Shown piece after piece: positions 11,201-26,236 of a stretch of 64,000 bases of DNA (the first letter of the stretch is position 1; every line of letters begins with the position of its first letter). The notes beneath the pieces are model-generated. The model made no database searches. It was not told the DNA's origin and saw only the letters and a program-made list of their open reading frames with translations. The DNA lies in NCBI GenBank assembly GCA_029207755.1, contig JARCOQ010000006.1, positions 70,592,093 to 70,656,092 on the forward strand, in the 5' to 3' direction. This DNA comes from Chamaea fasciata (taxonomy: Eukaryota > Chordata > Aves > Passeriformes > Sylviidae). The position numbers were made by a program, and so were the translations under genes.

Positions 11201-14200
11201 TTTTAAGCCAAAAGTATTGACTTGCTGGAGCTGGCAGGTTACGTTGGGGATGCTGCAGGTACAGCTGCAGACATGTTTCTCGTCACAGACCAAGCACTAG
11301 GGAAATGGTTTTCCAGCAGCAGGGAACACTAATATCCCAGGAGTAAAAACAGAGCTACAAACTCAGGTCACTTATTTCCATTACTGGCAGAAAGCTGGAT
11401 TTAACACGCAAAGAGCAAGGTGGTGCATACAGGGGATACGGATGTAGCTCCACCTTTGCAGGCACACAACTGGAAAGAAAGGAGCCTGGAAAAGATGTGG
11501 AAACTGGAGAAGTGCAGTGTGATATGGGCAGTGCCCTGCACTGAGGAGGGCAACGAGGTGGGAAAACGCGACCATCTCAATCCACCGTCCGGACAAGAAA
11601 CTTCTGGAATGATATATCCAGCCTTGCTGCCAAAGCAGCAAGGCCTAGGGAATGTACACGAGCACAGGGATGTGGCCATGACCCTGCCACCCAGCAAGGA
11701 ACAAGTCCATCACTGGGGGAAAAGCATGCCAGCTTGCCCACGATGGATTTCCCTAAGTGATGCTGGAGCCTTGCGGAATGAAAAGCAATCGTTGAGCCAT
11801 AGACTGGGAAAAGAAGCATCTTCCAGGACTGTATTCAAGCCTGGTCCTGCAAGACTGGCACGTCTCACCATGTGCCACATGTAGGCACTGGGACCACATT
11901 TGGTTTAAGAAGCGTTGACCTCAATGTTGAGACCAAACCCAAACACTGCAGGCATGGACAATTACCAGCCTGAAAACTCCCGTGCCAAAATGACTCCTTT
12001 TGCAGGTCTTTTTATAACATGTTCTTTCCTGTCTTCCGATTGAAAGGATTTTTGGCAGATGATTTGGAAGTGGATAATAAATCTAATGCTAGGACACTGT
12101 GTCCAATTGCACAGTAATTTCCTGCACGACTCTCACAAGGAAGTTTACACGTCCTGCTGCATTTCTGCCGCTTTAGTTTCTCCTACGGATACACTGTTGT
12201 CCATGTGTGACCCTCCTTAGAACTCTGCCTCCACCTGGACTTGCAACCCCGTTAAATTTTTAAAAAGAAAAGCTATTACAGGTCTTTTAGGAGAAAAAGC
12301 TGTCTCCTTGCCCGTGACCTCACCTTTAACCCGAGCTCCAGAATTAAAAGGCATTTATAAAATCCTGCTCCGGCCGCTGCGCTAGATTTTTCACCTAAAT
12401 ATCCTGAGCAACTTTTCCAGTCTCCCAAAAAAACAACTGATTTGAAAGTTTATTAGGAGCAATAATTTTTTTTTTGGAGGTGGAGGCTTTTGCTGCTTTG
12501 AAGCCTGCAGATACCCGTGCACTGGTTTTCAGTGGTGAATCAAGTGATTCCCAGACACAACCTATTTCCAAGGAAAACAGCATCCCAGACTGCTCAGTAC
12601 CAGCGGCGCTACAGTGCAAACTGAAGATGCGGGGCCATTTTTAATTCTATGCTAATTATCGCAATAAAAACCAGATCCTGCAGCGGAAGACCCATTTTGG
12701 GAAGAAATAATCATCCATCTTTCGTAGCTGTAGCCGTGCTGCTTGAGGAGAAGCTTATTTACAAAATGGCAATCTCCAGAAAAAAAGCTGTTATCGTTGC
12801 CTGACAAAGCCATATATTCTGATGCCTTCTGGGGGGCTCTGTCTGGGAAATTCCTCTTTGAAACCAAACGCTATAAACCTCAAATATGGAAAAAACCCCA
12901 TCCTGTCCAACAAAAAACAGCTGTAGGGCTAATGCAACCCACCGTGACACAGAAATGATGGTCGGAGATCCCTGCTTTGAAATCTCTGCTTTTGGTTTAG
13001 AGCAGGAAAATCATATGACCTCTAAATAATTTATATGTGAAAATATGCTTTTAATAAAAGCATCAATGGTGTGTAAACAAAAATGAAATTCCTAAAGCAG
13101 ACTTTCCACATTTTGTATGGTTACCTAAACGTGGATGAGAAACATCCTTTTCCCGCCCCCCCCCGGACAAAGCCATCATCCATCGTGCAGGATGGCATGA
13201 AAATCCCTTTTTTAGTATGCAGGGAACACGAGAAGCCAAATAAAGCCATGAACCTGCAGAGTGGTTGTGAAAGGGATGAAGAAAACCCAACCGAGCAGCA
13301 GGACTGCAATCTGTTCCCGCTCCCCCCACGTGGCGCCGCGGTCCCCGAAGAGGCTCTCACTCCAGATTGCACTGCCAGACAATCTTATGGAAACGGGAAC
13401 CCGCACTTGGGTCTCAGCCAAGCAAGACCCCTAGCGCCCCTTTCCCTGACTGCCAAGACACAATCTTCCTCCAAGAGCTGCTTGCACCCGGGGATGCCAC
13501 CACCCCTGGGAAGGGCTCTGCTCCACTTTTCTCCATCTCTCCTCGCTGGGTATCCATGAGGCCTACATCCAGTATTCCCAGGCACGTTCCTGGGGAGCAG
13601 CAGAACAGCTCCGATGCATGGCCCCGCCGTAATGATGGAGCCTGAAGACGGGAACATTGGACCACAGGGACAGCATGTTGAAAGCAAAACATTTTATTAC
13701 CATCGGTTAAGCTTCATAATGCACGCTTATGAGTAAGAGAGAGGTTATATGGAGATCACTTTGCTCCCTACCAACTGCAGCTTCTGGGATTAAATGCAGC
13801 AGCTGTTGAGCGGAGCGGAACGGGACCGGTGGAAAGAGAAGGAGAATAAAATACATTTGAAACGGTGGGGGGTAACTTGGCAGAAAACAGGCCCCTGACT
13901 TGAAATTCAAAGAGAAAGGTTTTGTTTTTTTTTACTGCTGTACCAAAAGCCACGGTGTCCTGGACAACAGCTGGTGACCAAGCAGTGCTCTGGAAACGCA
14001 ACCCTCTAACTCAATACCCACCTAAGCAACCACCACCTGGAACAGGTGTCGCAGCTCCGACACAACGCGGGAATGTTGGAGTGGAACGCTTTTCCTGGGG
14101 GCCACGACACCTTTACAGCCCATGAATCGAGCCTAGGATGCTGCAAAACCAGGAGCTCCTGACTAATCACACCCCAGCAGGTGTCCAGGGAAATTTTGGT

Positions 14201-17200
14201 GGCCATGGAACGCCAGAAGGGTGGATGACAACGGGGATTTATCCAGAATTCTGGATGGTTGGCTAGCTCAGCGAGAGCGGCCTGCAAGGCTCGCCTGGGG
14301 TTGACTCAGACGTGTGATTTTTCCCTTGTTTTCTGTCCGCTTCCATGAACTGTTTTTGTCAGTAAATGCCAGCCTGAGATGGTTTCTAAAGAACACAAGT
14401 TTCTTGCAGCAGAAATTGCCCCTGCAATCTAAGATCAAAAATCCAGTTATCTTTCCTAGAGGTCAGAGACCATAAAAAAAGCTATTTTGGACCACCTGCT
14501 GAAGAGTCACTAACACACTTTACCAGCACCAGCTTTTTTAGCCCAAATCAGTTTACCTTCCAGCCAATCTTCCACAAGCAGCTTCAAATTGTATCAAACC
14601 CTATCCAGAGGAACACTCTGCTTTCCCCTTGCCCGATATCACCGCTCTCATTTCACAATAGTTTCTGCATTCAAACAGAATTCAAAGGAGAGAATGCCTG
14701 CGCTAGTGAAAGAGGACTCCCGTTATTGCTAGCACAAAGCTACCAATTTTTCTTCTAGCAAACAAACTGCTTGGCTAGAAAGGTGGGAAGCTCTTGGAAG
14801 ACTGAGAGCCTGGAGGAGGCTGGTTTTTAGGCTGAGGAAGTGAAAAATCCCCATATTGCGGCCTCTTGCTTGTTCTGTTTTGCACAGCATCTTCAGCCTC
14901 GCTGAGGGGAAGAGGCCGGCGTGGGTTTTGAACAAGGAGAGAGAGCACCTCAAGGGCTATTGCAACAGCTCAAGGGCTGCAATGGGGAGGAGGAGGAGGA
15001 AGGTGAACTTCCCTCTGTGAAGAGCCTGAGGAGGGAGGTTTAGGGAGGTTATCCCAGCTTTAGAAGGTGCCTCCTAAGAGCGGGAAAGAGGTGTGGAAAG
15101 CAACAGGTTAAACTGCAGCTTGATGTTGCAGGCAGGAGTTAAGTGGGCACCACCCTCTAGCTCTGGATTGGGGGTTTTCTTGGGGTTGCACACATACCAG
15201 CACAAAACACACACTGCCAAACAGACAGTTTTGAGCTCTTTTTAAAAGAAAACTCTCTGTAATATGCCTTCACCAAGGTAACCCACAGTAAAAAGCTGGC
15301 AGCATCTATGAAAATGTTCATCAGGCGACTACAGCACCTCCCTCCTCTTTTTTAATTTCTTTTTTTAAAGTAAGACAGCTAGAAGGAACTTATCAGTGGT
15401 TAGCTCAAAGGGTTACCCCTGGCAGCGCTGAGGGATGACTGTGCTGACATCAGCAATAAACGCTGCTATGGAGAGAGGGCCGGGATGCAGCAGGATTACG
15501 TGCACACTGCATGCTGGCACACGCTGATCCCAGGACAGACATGCCTGTAGGCTCTCTAGAGCAGATGCATCTCTGCAGGCAAGAGGTGAAAATCCCAGAG
15601 GCAGAAAAGGAAGGACGAAAGAGTTGGGCTTCTGTGGTATCCAGGCTAAAGCTGTTGACACCTTCCCTCTGAGTTATAATGGGATACACAATACCTGTGG
15701 GTGGCGGTCCCTTGCCTAGCTCAGGTGTCTGCTGCCACTTTGACCCAGGTCCCATGGGCAGGCTCTGGTGGTCTCTGGTCCTGGTGGCTCCCACTGCAGC
15801 AACTGGAGTCAGTACAGGACTGTAAGAGAGTAGACAGGAGCTTGGCAGAGGCACAGCTCTTATCTCCACATCTTCATGCCAGCTTTGCTGTGGGCACGCT
15901 CATCCCACGTGCCTGAATTTACCAACCCACATCAAACCCCTGGGTCGATTCCTAAACTGATTTGGAAGCATTTGCTATTACACATGCAGAGAAAAGCGAC
16001 TCTAATTACTCTGCACCCCATTTAAATGTCCCGGGGAGAACGAAATCCTGGCACTGCTCAAAGAAACCAAATTGAGGTTACACATGACAAAGGATCCAGG
16101 CGTGCCACTGAGCCGTGGTGGGAAGGAAGAGCCTGAGCTCAGAGCAGCGCTTGCAGCAGATGCAGCAAAGCTCATCCCTGGGGAAGCTGTCAGACATTGC
16201 CTACAAGCGAGACGGTGCGCGCCGGCTGCTCACAGGAAGCAGCGAGTCTGCCACCAGCGCAGGATCAAATCTGCCCCAGGTAACTGGTTCGTGCACCCCT
16301 GCTCCACATGGGAGCATCCCTGAGGGAATGGCTGACTGCAGCGTTAAATAACAGCTTCACCCCATGGATCTGCCCCAGCCTAGAGGAAACATCTGCCAGA
16401 GCCCCACCAGCCATGCAACAGCTGCAGAGGCATGCAAGGGCTGTGGAACAGGATCCCTGGAATGGCTAAGGCCAAAACACACCAATGGCTAAGGTCAAAA
16501 CAGACACAGAGCAAAACGACTCTCTGGGAAAAATATAACCACATCTTTTTGTCCTACGTTGGTGGCAGCAGTTAGCAAATGCATGGTGAGGGAGGGAACC
16601 AAGGCACATTCAGGCTTTGCACAACATTTCCAGAGGGATTCATAATGAAAGCTTAAGAAAAAGATGCTGAACTTCTAAGAGAAAAAGAGGTTTAGGGCCC
16701 TCAAGCCAGGTCATGCACAAGACATGAACTTGGTGATCCAACAGGGAAAAGGAACAACAGAAGCAGGATCAGGCCCTGCAGGCAAAGTGAGAGGAGAGTG
16801 TCCCTATGCACTCAGCCATATAAACACCTACAGGGGTTTCTGCCTGTGCTGCTTTAGTGACCTTGATGTTTCGCAACCAGATGGAGGAAGAAATAAAATG
16901 CCAGCTTAAAGGATATGCTCTGAGGTAAGAGGCACAGAAGTTTGGTTAACCCTGTGAAACACAGTGCCTCTTCTCAGCTTACAGGTAAACATTTCAGCCA
17001 AAAAGCTCTTTCCCTAATTTTACCAGGATGGGGGACATTATTAAAAATGCTTAAATTAAAAAACTTCATCACTCATGACAGGGATGTGCACATTAACTGA
17101 GTTGCTGAATCTATGATAAATCCTACTGCCAAGAATTAGAGCAAACCCTTGCCCTCTGTTCTTGGCTGTCAGTAGCCTCTGCTCACCCCTGCTGTGACAT

Positions 17201-20061
17201 CTACCTGGGAAAAACTTTTAAAAGTGCCACCAGCACAATACCCCACTTTTCAAACACTTTGCTGTGTTTATTGAAGTCTCGGGAGAGAGACCATCCTTGG
17301 AGGCAGCTCAGTTCCCTCACAAATTCCTGTTCTAGGCAGCCCGATAGAGATCTCAGGAGTGTTCAAACATCTAGAAGGAAAGAACAAGCAGCTGTTGTGA
17401 AGACAAGCCGAACGAAAAACACATCTGTGTTGACTGCACACTGAGCTGCATTTACTCCAGAGCACTGCTCCATCACCTCTCTCCCAAATCCTAAAGTCTC
17501 TGGCCCTAGATTCCCCCTGCCAGCTTCCTGGGGGAGAGAGAGACTCTCTTTTTACATCAGGTACTTCCCAACCAGGCGGCAGCACAGCAACCTCCTCCAT
17601 GCCCAAAGCAAACGTGACAATTTGCAAAGCAGCAACAGGTCCAGGGGGAACTTCCAGAGACAAAGCAGCTCCTGCTGAGCACCAGTTGCCGAGGGAAGCG
17701 GTGGGAGCGACTGTCAGCGCCAGGCTCGGCTCCCTGTGAGCCCTGAGGTTTGCTCTCGTGCTGCAAAGCCAGCGGGGTCCGCTGCTGCCAGCACTCGCCA
17801 TGCTCCAGCTCACCCTTTAACGTGGAACAGCAGCGATAATTAATTTATGTTAAAAATACCAGGGCTGCATTGGCACGTCCAGCCTTTTTCCCTAGGAAGA
17901 GGAGGGAATAAATAGCTGCCTGACACATGTTGGTCGTATGCCTAAATGCCCTTCTGGAAGGTGCTGGGATGAATATACATGTCGAGTGGTGACACTGTGG
18001 GACAGGAGGAGCTCCTGTCTGGTCAGACCTACACAAAACTCTCAGAATCTCTTCACACTAAAAATGTTACTGAGGGAAAGTTCATGCCAATACTTCTGTG
18101 ACTCTTCATATGATGACAACGCACAAACCTGGGAGATTTAGGAACATAAGGGAAAACCTGTATTTCCAAACATGCTGGCACCGGGAGCTTATATTGTCAC
18201 TTAGTGCTTTCCTTACATTTGTGTTTCAACAGACACATCAGAGAGCAACAAGAACATGACCAGGGGTAAAAATTACCCTTGGTGGAAGGTTTTGTGTTTC
18301 CTTTCGAAGGGACGCAGAAGAGACCTGACAACAGCCTTTAATTGTGTGTAGGAACTGCAGCAGAGGAGAAACCAAACTGTTTTTATAACTCCTCTGGAGA
18401 GCGTGGCCTGTAAGGCAAAAAGCAATCGAATTAGATGGAAGCAAGGGACACATGAACTGGACAGCAGGAAAAGTATCTGAGAGGAAACAGGGTGGAATAG
18501 CTTAGGGAGGGAAGCTGGGAATATCCAGCGTGAAAGAGACTTGAAAGAGCAGATTTTTTCCAGGTTGTTCAACTTGGGAAAAATATAGATCCTTTTTGCT
18601 CTGCACCCGGCCCGGAAATGCACCATTAGAGGCACCCTTGTGCCTGCAAATTCAAGTTTAAAATCAGGTAGGTTCCAAACCTTCCAAACACTACATTTCA
18701 TCCCAAATTTCTCCCTGTCTCGCTTTCGGATGTTATCAGTATTGATCAGCATCAGATCATCACAGGAACTCTCGCACGCCTTTGAGGTAGGGAGGTATCA
18801 TCCACCCTCTTTTAGTGGTGGAGAACACAGGCACAGGCAGGATAAAGCCAAAGTGATCCCATCTCCATTATCAGGAGGCCCAGCTCCACACACTGACAGC
18901 TTTCCCAGAGTCCAGGCAATTACTCCAGCACTTCACTGGTTCAAAGCACAGCTTTCAACAGCTGTTGACACCAACCCCTGCTGCACCTCACACCTCCGAG
19001 TGGCAGGCCCAGGAAAGCAAAGGCGGTACAAGTGGTAATCATCTGCAGAGTCTTGTTAGAAACGACACAAACCCCTTTGCAAAGGCAGGCACGAAATTGC
19101 TTCTTGAAAGCCACTTTCTTTCCCCTCTGATCCCCTCCAGCCTTCACCAACCCCTTTCCTGTGCAGTGGAAAAGAGCAGCTGCCCCATGGATACACACAA
19201 CACTCCATCACTCATTCCTGGAGCAGGAGGCAGCCAATGTAGCATGCGGAGCAAGGCTCCGGTGAAAAGCACACGCGAGCATCCATAAATTGGGATGGCA
19301 TCAGCAAACCTCGCAGGCCACCAACACTTGTGTGCTCCCCTAAGCTTCCGCAGGTATTCCTGGGCAAGCCTCCCAGCTCAGCAAGAGCCAAGCCACGTGA
19401 GCCTCAAAGAGCGAGCTGTAAAAGCAGTAACTCCACCCACTGGGCACGCTTGGTGCCCGTGGGTTTGTTGGCAAGATTAGACACTTGCAGAGCGTGTTAC
19501 TGATCCCAAAGAGGAAGAAGAACCAGCCCAAGAGAACCACCCTGGTCCCCGAGTGGAGCATTAGGATCCAGGCTCTGTGTCTCCTTCCCTAGCTCTGTGG
19601 GACTCCAGGGCTGAAGGTGCCGCCTATTCCTCCTACTAAGGATAAAACCATCATCATGCTCTATGCTTCCCTGGAGCACGCATCTTGTCCTTGCTTCCCT
19701 CCGCCCCCTCCTGCCTTTTCGTTCCTCTGCCTCGGTGGGAAGCACTTCTCTCTGCTCTTACTCCCCCTCTCCCTCTGCATTGTGCCAACAACATGTGCTC
19801 CCAACAAGGACCAGATGGGAATACTTGTAAGAGCCTGGGGTTAACCCGTGTCTTTTATCCCACATACTCTCTGCTGTTTTGAAATGCAGATTCTATTGCA
19901 CGCGCTTTGCAGTGTAAAGATTTAAGGTTAGTAGTAGAGTATGTTGATATTGCTTGTGAAACCCATCTTGCTCCTATTGCAGGCTGAATGTCTCCGATAC
20001 GGGAAACAGAACAGACGATGGATAGTGTTTTAATATCTCCAAGGGAAGGATCTACTGGAAA

Positions 20062-20085
20062 CGGGGGGGGGGGTGGGGGGGGGAA
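20062..20085. repeat. Interrupted poly-G run
   Basis: Two long G runs are separated by a single T. Like other G runs here it is a likely assembly-error site. Confidence 0.85.
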
Positions 20086-20933
20086 ATGAGTATTTGTAAT
20101 ACGTCCGTGCATATACATCTCTAATATTCCTGTCTCCCTTGCCTCTGCGTTCATTTGTGCCCACACATGAATACACAGATGTTGTGCCAGCGCGGTGCCG
20201 AGCGGGGCTGGGCACGCAGCCCCGGCTTTCCCCGGCTGCCAGCAGCCGCCACCGAGGGCCATCTTTGCCTCCAATTAATCTCTGCGTGGCAAACGATCAC
20301 GACCAAGAACAGATGCAAACTCCCGCCTGCAGGATGGATTTCCCCCACTGCGGTCAAGAAATCCGTCCGACTGTCTGCGTGTCCAACCAACACCTCCAAG
20401 GCAGGAGCTGTTGACCCTCCCTGTTTAACACTGGTGTGTTGGATGGGTCTACAACCCCTAAAAGATGGAATATGCCTTTTTAAGTTTGGACTCTGTGCAG
20501 AGCTAGCAATTTCCATGTGCCACTCCAAGCGTTTCCGTGCAGCCTAGCAATTAAGAAGATGAATTAGCAAGTTGTTAATGACGGTTTTATTGGGGGGGGC
20601 AGCCAGGCCCCTCGAGGCTAGGCCAGTAGGAACAGAACCACATCCACCACACATGAGAAGCCAGCAGGCACCTGCACCTTTCTAGGAGCTGGTGTGCACG
20701 GGAGAGCCCCGAGGGCTGCGGGTTCGGGTTCCGCGTGACGCCTCCCTGCGCACGGGGAAGGAGCGATCCAATTACATCCATCACAGAAATGCCAAAACGA
20801 CATCCGGCTTATAAAGCCTCAATTTATGCTTTGACATTTCTGGAAAACCAATTTTTAATCCATGTCATCTATCAGGAGTTCTTGATATTTTACTTCACCT
20901 CGACGCTTTAGAATACTGTTGCCTTTATTGAGG

Positions 20934-20939
20934 TGCAGG
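20934..20939 (-). terminator. Candidate PURG poly(A) signal
   Basis: This is the first canonical AATAAA I found on the minus strand downstream of the PURG stop codon. It would imply a 3' UTR of about 5.3 kb. A second AATAAA lies about 350 bp further on, at 20586-20591. Variant signals such as ATTAAA occur closer to the stop, so earlier cleavage is possible. Confidence 0.3.
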
Positions 20940-23900
20940 TGGGGAACTGAACACAGGCTGACAAAATATTAGGAAAAAAAATTGGTGGCAGCCCATGAAA
21001 GCTTCTGCAGGTTTTGGAGAACCAGAACAGCAAAAGATCTGGCTTTAGCTTTTTCCAAATCCCCCAAATCCAGAAGCACCTTGTGCCCTAGCCAGGGCTT
21101 TTTTCCTGTGGCCAGGATTCAGGAATTCTTAGGCAAGACCAGATCACCCCAAAACAGTACATTGTGGCAGAGGCTGTGATGTGACTGCCTCGCTTGGGTA
21201 TAACTTAAGGTGTAACCTTTAATTCCACTCCTTCTTGCATAAACTCTTAATTTCAAACACAACCTTTACTTGAAAGGAATGGAGGGGCAGGAGGGGAAAG
21301 GTGAATTTTAGACATCACAACATGTTAAGTCATTAAAAATAAAGGGCAACTTAATTTTGGAGTGAGCAGCATAGAAAATTAAACAGAAAGTCTAATTTTC
21401 TTCAGGAATTCTTTCATAAATCACATATATCTCACGTATGCACAGCAAAAAAGGGAATGCCATGGAACTGAAAATGCTTATGACATAATTTTTGACCTGG
21501 TGCAAAATCTGCCCAATAAAAATACACAATAATAAACTTTCTACTACAAAAATTACTAGAACTGGAAAACAGGACTGCAAGTCATACGAGCAGAAGGCTT
21601 CCTAACCACCACCAGCTCCCATCCCTGGGAGTTTAGGTCACTCCAATAGGCCCTAGGGGGAAAAAATGATGCCATTATCAGACTAGGACATCTGTAGCTG
21701 AAAAAAAAAAGTGCTGACATTGATTTTGGTAATTGCTTGGGGGTTATTTTTTGTATAAAGGACGAGATTTTAATACTTCTGCCTGGGATTTTATGAACAT
21801 GGCAGTACAGATTTGCAGAGCCAAGGGTTGTAAAATGGCATGGAGGCATGACGAGGCCGGCAGCTGCCTCTCTACAGCTCACACCTCGCCTCAACGACGC
21901 CTCCAAGGAAGAGCTTTGCCTTCTTTTAACCGTGCCTTCCCTTGCAGCCTTACCGAAAACCTATGGAATTCTTATGGGGGCTGCGGCCAAGGGCTCGCCC
22001 CCAGCCCTGGGTGGAATAACGTGTTTATCCAGACCGGTGGTGGGAGCAGACGTCCCCTCCTCAGACTGCACTTCAGATAAATAAGATTATTTCGCTACGA
22101 GCTACTACAGGCTACAATATACTCACATAAATATATTAATGCCTATACGTGGATATGAATTGGTATATATCGGATACAGATAAGAAACACTTACGACGAC
22201 GAGTAGATACCAATAACCGCTGCAGCTTCTCGCTGGGTAAAGTCCATCGTCCACCCGGGCTGCACGCAGGGAGCCCGCCAGGGAGGGTCTCGTCATCCCC
22301 CCGCGGCACCCGGCGGGTCGCCCTCTCCACGCCAGTGCAAAACGCTTCCCAACCCTTCCGTAGCTCTGTACTTTACCAGGAAAGCCAGCTCCAGGGGCCG
22401 GACCCAACACAACATCCCCCCAGCTGCATGGCAGGGGAAGCGCCCGCAGCCCCTTCCATCCGGGATAAGCTTTCCAGGGAACACCCCACCTTTTGCGCCA
22501 GCAGCGGGGAGAGCCGGGTACGAGGCAGCTGCTGGACTTGGCTTTGTCAAGACTACAAGCCCAAAGCTCGGCTTTAAGCCTCGGCAGCAACACGGGGGAC
22601 CCAGTTTGCACAAGGGGCGAGGAGCCGCTGCGATGGCAGAGCTGAGGATGCTCAGCAGCTCTGCACATTGCGATTTAAAAAACCAAATCATCTTCCCACT
22701 CTTGGTGGTTTGAGAGGATCCTCAATACAGCGCCTGTCCTCCTCTAACATACGAGCGGAGCTGGACCAAGCAGGATCAACAGGTCTCTAACAGACACGTG
22801 CATGCAGGAGACGGCTTCTCTCAGCATTAGACTACATTACCAAAGCATCCCCTTACCGGAGCGGGAGCAGAAATGTGCTCCTAGTATTATTTACACAATA
22901 TAAAGTGCATTAGGATTTAATAATTCAACTGACAGACTTTCTGCCGGGACCATACCATTTCAAAACAGAGGTGAGGGCTCGAATAGGAAATTCTCTCATG
23001 AGAAAAAGAGGTTCAGACCGGTGCTCTTCACCCTGTCCTCCTAAGGATTGTTTTTGGCCGTTCTTTCTAGTGCAAATAAGCTTGTGTTTTCTCAAGTTTA
23101 AGGGACATGGCAGTTTCGGGGCGTCAGGAACGAACATTTAAAACACATCAGGGATTCAGTGCTCCCGAGCATCTCGCTGGGCCCTTCTGGGCACCAGCAG
23201 CCTGTGTGGTCACTACTCTGGGAAGCTGAAGACGCGCTGCCAAAAACACAAAGGAACCCGTTTCCAAATCTCACCGTTCAAGTCTTGCATTGCTACACTC
23301 CGAGTGCATCCCTACTACCCTCCAACACAACATCTGCTTCCCATGGCGTGGAAAGCCGTTATCCTCCAACCCAACATCTGCGAACACCGGTGTTTCCCAC
23401 TGCGATGGAAACCCACAGCTGCTGGCCTACCCATGAGCGATGGGCAATGAACGTGAAGATCCCGATCCAGGTTTGGATACTAAGGTGCATCCCGTGCCAG
23501 GGGAGTAAATGCATCAGCGGATCCTACGGAATACCTGCGTGCTAGAAACCAGGCCGGCCCAGTAGCCAGCAGTTGTTGGATTCCTGGGTGATATTTACAG
23601 CAAACTAACGGCATTGGAAGGCCAATTCATTAACAAAAGATAAAGGGGGTTTTTCCTAAGAAATGGGCAGCAGTAAGGAAAGCAATTTTGCATTCTTTTT
23701 TCCTTTTAAAACGGTGAAGAAAACATCCCTTTCCAATCACGAATAATTTCCTCACCAACACTACGGGAACACAGGGAAGGCATGAGCACTTACAACACAC
23801 GTGGCCACTCAGGCTAATTCCAACCGAGGAGCTTTCATGATCCCTTGAGGCAAAGGCAGGCAGGGATGGGAGATGCCGAGCTCGCAGGGGAGGAACGCCA

Positions 23901-24446
23901 CACAGAAACGGGAAGGAGAGCGTAAAAAGTTCGTACATTCATAGCTCCGGTTTGTTGGACTAGAAGTGAATTTTTTACCTCAGGCACTGTGACGGGCAGC
24001 AGCAGTCAGCGATACGCTAACGTACGCATCAACGACTCATTCACTAAATTCTGGTTTCACACCATAACAGGATGTGGAGTTCTTTTAACGTGGGGTTTTG
24101 TGGGGTTTTTTTAAATTGACCTGTTAAAACCATTGGGACCAAAGCCGTAAGAGCGACGATGAACCAGTGCCCCACACAACTCCCGCTGATTCATCACGGT
24201 CCACGGGCTGCTCGAGTGATGGAGCAAAAACATCTCTTCCAGGTTTGAAAAGGGACCTGAAAGAGCAACCTATGGAGAAAGGGATGGGAGTTTTTGACAC
24301 TAAGCCAAAGGCTTGGTTGCTGTAACTGCTATACGTGGTTTTAAAGGGGGAATCACCTAAAACAGTGAAATTAACTTTCTTACTTCTTGTCACAACTGTA
24401 ACATTTTCCTAAAGGTTCTTTGGTGACTTTGGTGCAAGCTGTTATT

Positions 24447-24480
24447 TTTTTTCTTTTTTTTTTTTTTTTTTTTCTTTTTT
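24447..24480. repeat. T-rich tract
   Basis: A run of T interrupted by two C bases. No element flanking it was recognised. Confidence 0.85.
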
Positions 24481-26236
24481 AAAAGTTAAAACAGATTGAC
24501 TAGTTTTAGTACCCAAACTAAAATCCAGATTATCCTCTTGGTTCCCAACCCTGTCTCCCCAACCTTTCTCATTATGACATTAACAGGCAACAGCATTCGG
24601 ATTGAGCGTGGCCATGCAGTGTGCAGGTGGCTCCAGACTCAGAGTGGTGAACAGTCTGGTTGGAGAAAAAGATGTTTCTCAAAAGGTTAAAAAATAAAAC
24701 AGGTCATGGTTGAATGGAAAAATAGCTGGTCCACATGCACACTAGGCCACTCTGTAATAAAACAATTTGAATGATTACAAATATCTGATCAGACATGATA
24801 ATGCCTGCTTAAAACAATCTTAAAGGTGAGCAACACGCTACTAGAAGTACCTGGAGCTCAATCAAACTCCTGCTGGTTCAGGGGGAAGGAGCTGGTCGCC
24901 CAAAGGCTGGACAAGCCCCTTAAGTTATAAATATTCATGCTTTAAGAAACACAGAATCTTTCATCAACCTCCCGACCAGGTAATTGCACACATTCTCCCT
25001 CCAGGCAGAGAGTTAATATCATGAGATTTAAAATTTACATCACAAAGACTCCAGGATGACACCGAAACCTTGGGACTGGAGCCGCTCAAGGACAGCTCCA
25101 GCTCTGAGCTGGGGGGAAGGGGGTGATGGCAGGGCATGGATGTTGTCTCCCCAACATCACCCACAACCAACACAACAGAAAACCCAACGGGGCGTCCACC
25201 AGCTTCCGAAACGTGCCATGGGTGAGCATGGAGGAGATGCCCTTCTACACGAATCCAGTGGTGCACCCAAAACCCCAAAGGTCTTCCTTGTGTCAGGAGG
25301 AGGGAAACACCCAAATGCTTTCCTCGCACAGGTAACATCCCGAACCCCGTTAATCTGGGAGAGAAGCCGGAAGCCTCGGTCACGGCATTCTTTCCACCTC
25401 CCAACACCCGCTCCACAGTCACCTGCTGGAATGCCTAATACAAAAATACCTTCTGAAATTTTGGACAAAATGCATTAAAAACAAAATGATAAAAAAAAAA
25501 GATCACCAGCCTCTAAGGGGCAGAACACGGAGATGAGGAGTGGGTTATTATTCACTGCCATTAATTCAGAGGGCTGAGCACTCCGCTGTCCTGGGTTACT
25601 CGGGTTATCTGGTCAGCACAAAACTACAGAACGAATGGCAGATCTTCCGCCCTTCACTGGCACGTGACCGAGGTCTGACTGGTTATCGAGATTTTACCCA
25701 TATAACCAGGAGATGCCAACTTTAAAACCTCTCTCCCTCCTCACACACAGACCAGAGATTCACGTGGAGCTGATTTTTGCCATGAATGCTCTACGGCAAC
25801 GCTGTTCGGCTTTTGGACCGAGCACGGGCAGAAGCCAGGCCTGAAAAACTCGAGATAAGCAGAAACTGATACATTTTGTGGTAAGGTTCAGGGTGGGGAT
25901 ACTTTTGTATCGTGTTTAAGTGCAACACAAGCCTTTTCTAGACTATTTAAAGGTCAGGGTGCCGGATTTTGTTTGTGCTGATACTCGTACTTCCACAGTC
26001 TCCAACACTCGAAGCAGCTGACTCATACGGACACGGGAGGTTGGTCCTTTCCTAAGACACGGATGTTTTGGGCATAGTTTAACGTGATAACCAGACTCCT
26101 ATAACATTATGTACTGGAGTTAGCGAGAACTACCAGAAAAGGACTTTACAAAAAACCGGGGAAACTTGGAATTACTATAGGTCAGTCCCTCTCACCAATT
26201 TCTGCTTGCTTTGTTTGGTTAATTGTCCAATGCACT

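Larger units (their letters stand above)
2640..26236. other. Intergenic region between PPP2CB and PURG; no coding exon recognised
   Basis: No translated frame in this 23.6 kb resembles a known protein. In human, TEX15, which has a very long exon, lies in this interval; no comparable reading frame exists here. Recognisable contents are a CR1 tail near 6.96-7.07 kb, a TG microsatellite at 6435-6458, poly-C/G runs at 4215-4226, 8228-8244 and 20062-20085, an A-rich tract at about 7640-7695 and a T-rich tract at about 24447-24480. Minus-strand AATAAA signals at 20934-20939, 20586-20591 and 5748-5753 could end PURG transcripts, so part of the region may be PURG 3' UTR or intron. Confidence 0.6.

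Noticed and set aside
2640..26236. Many 60-160-residue frames on both strands as possible genes
   Set aside because: None has recognisable motifs, consistent splice sites or a match to neighbours; their number is as expected by chance, helped by non-ATG starts.
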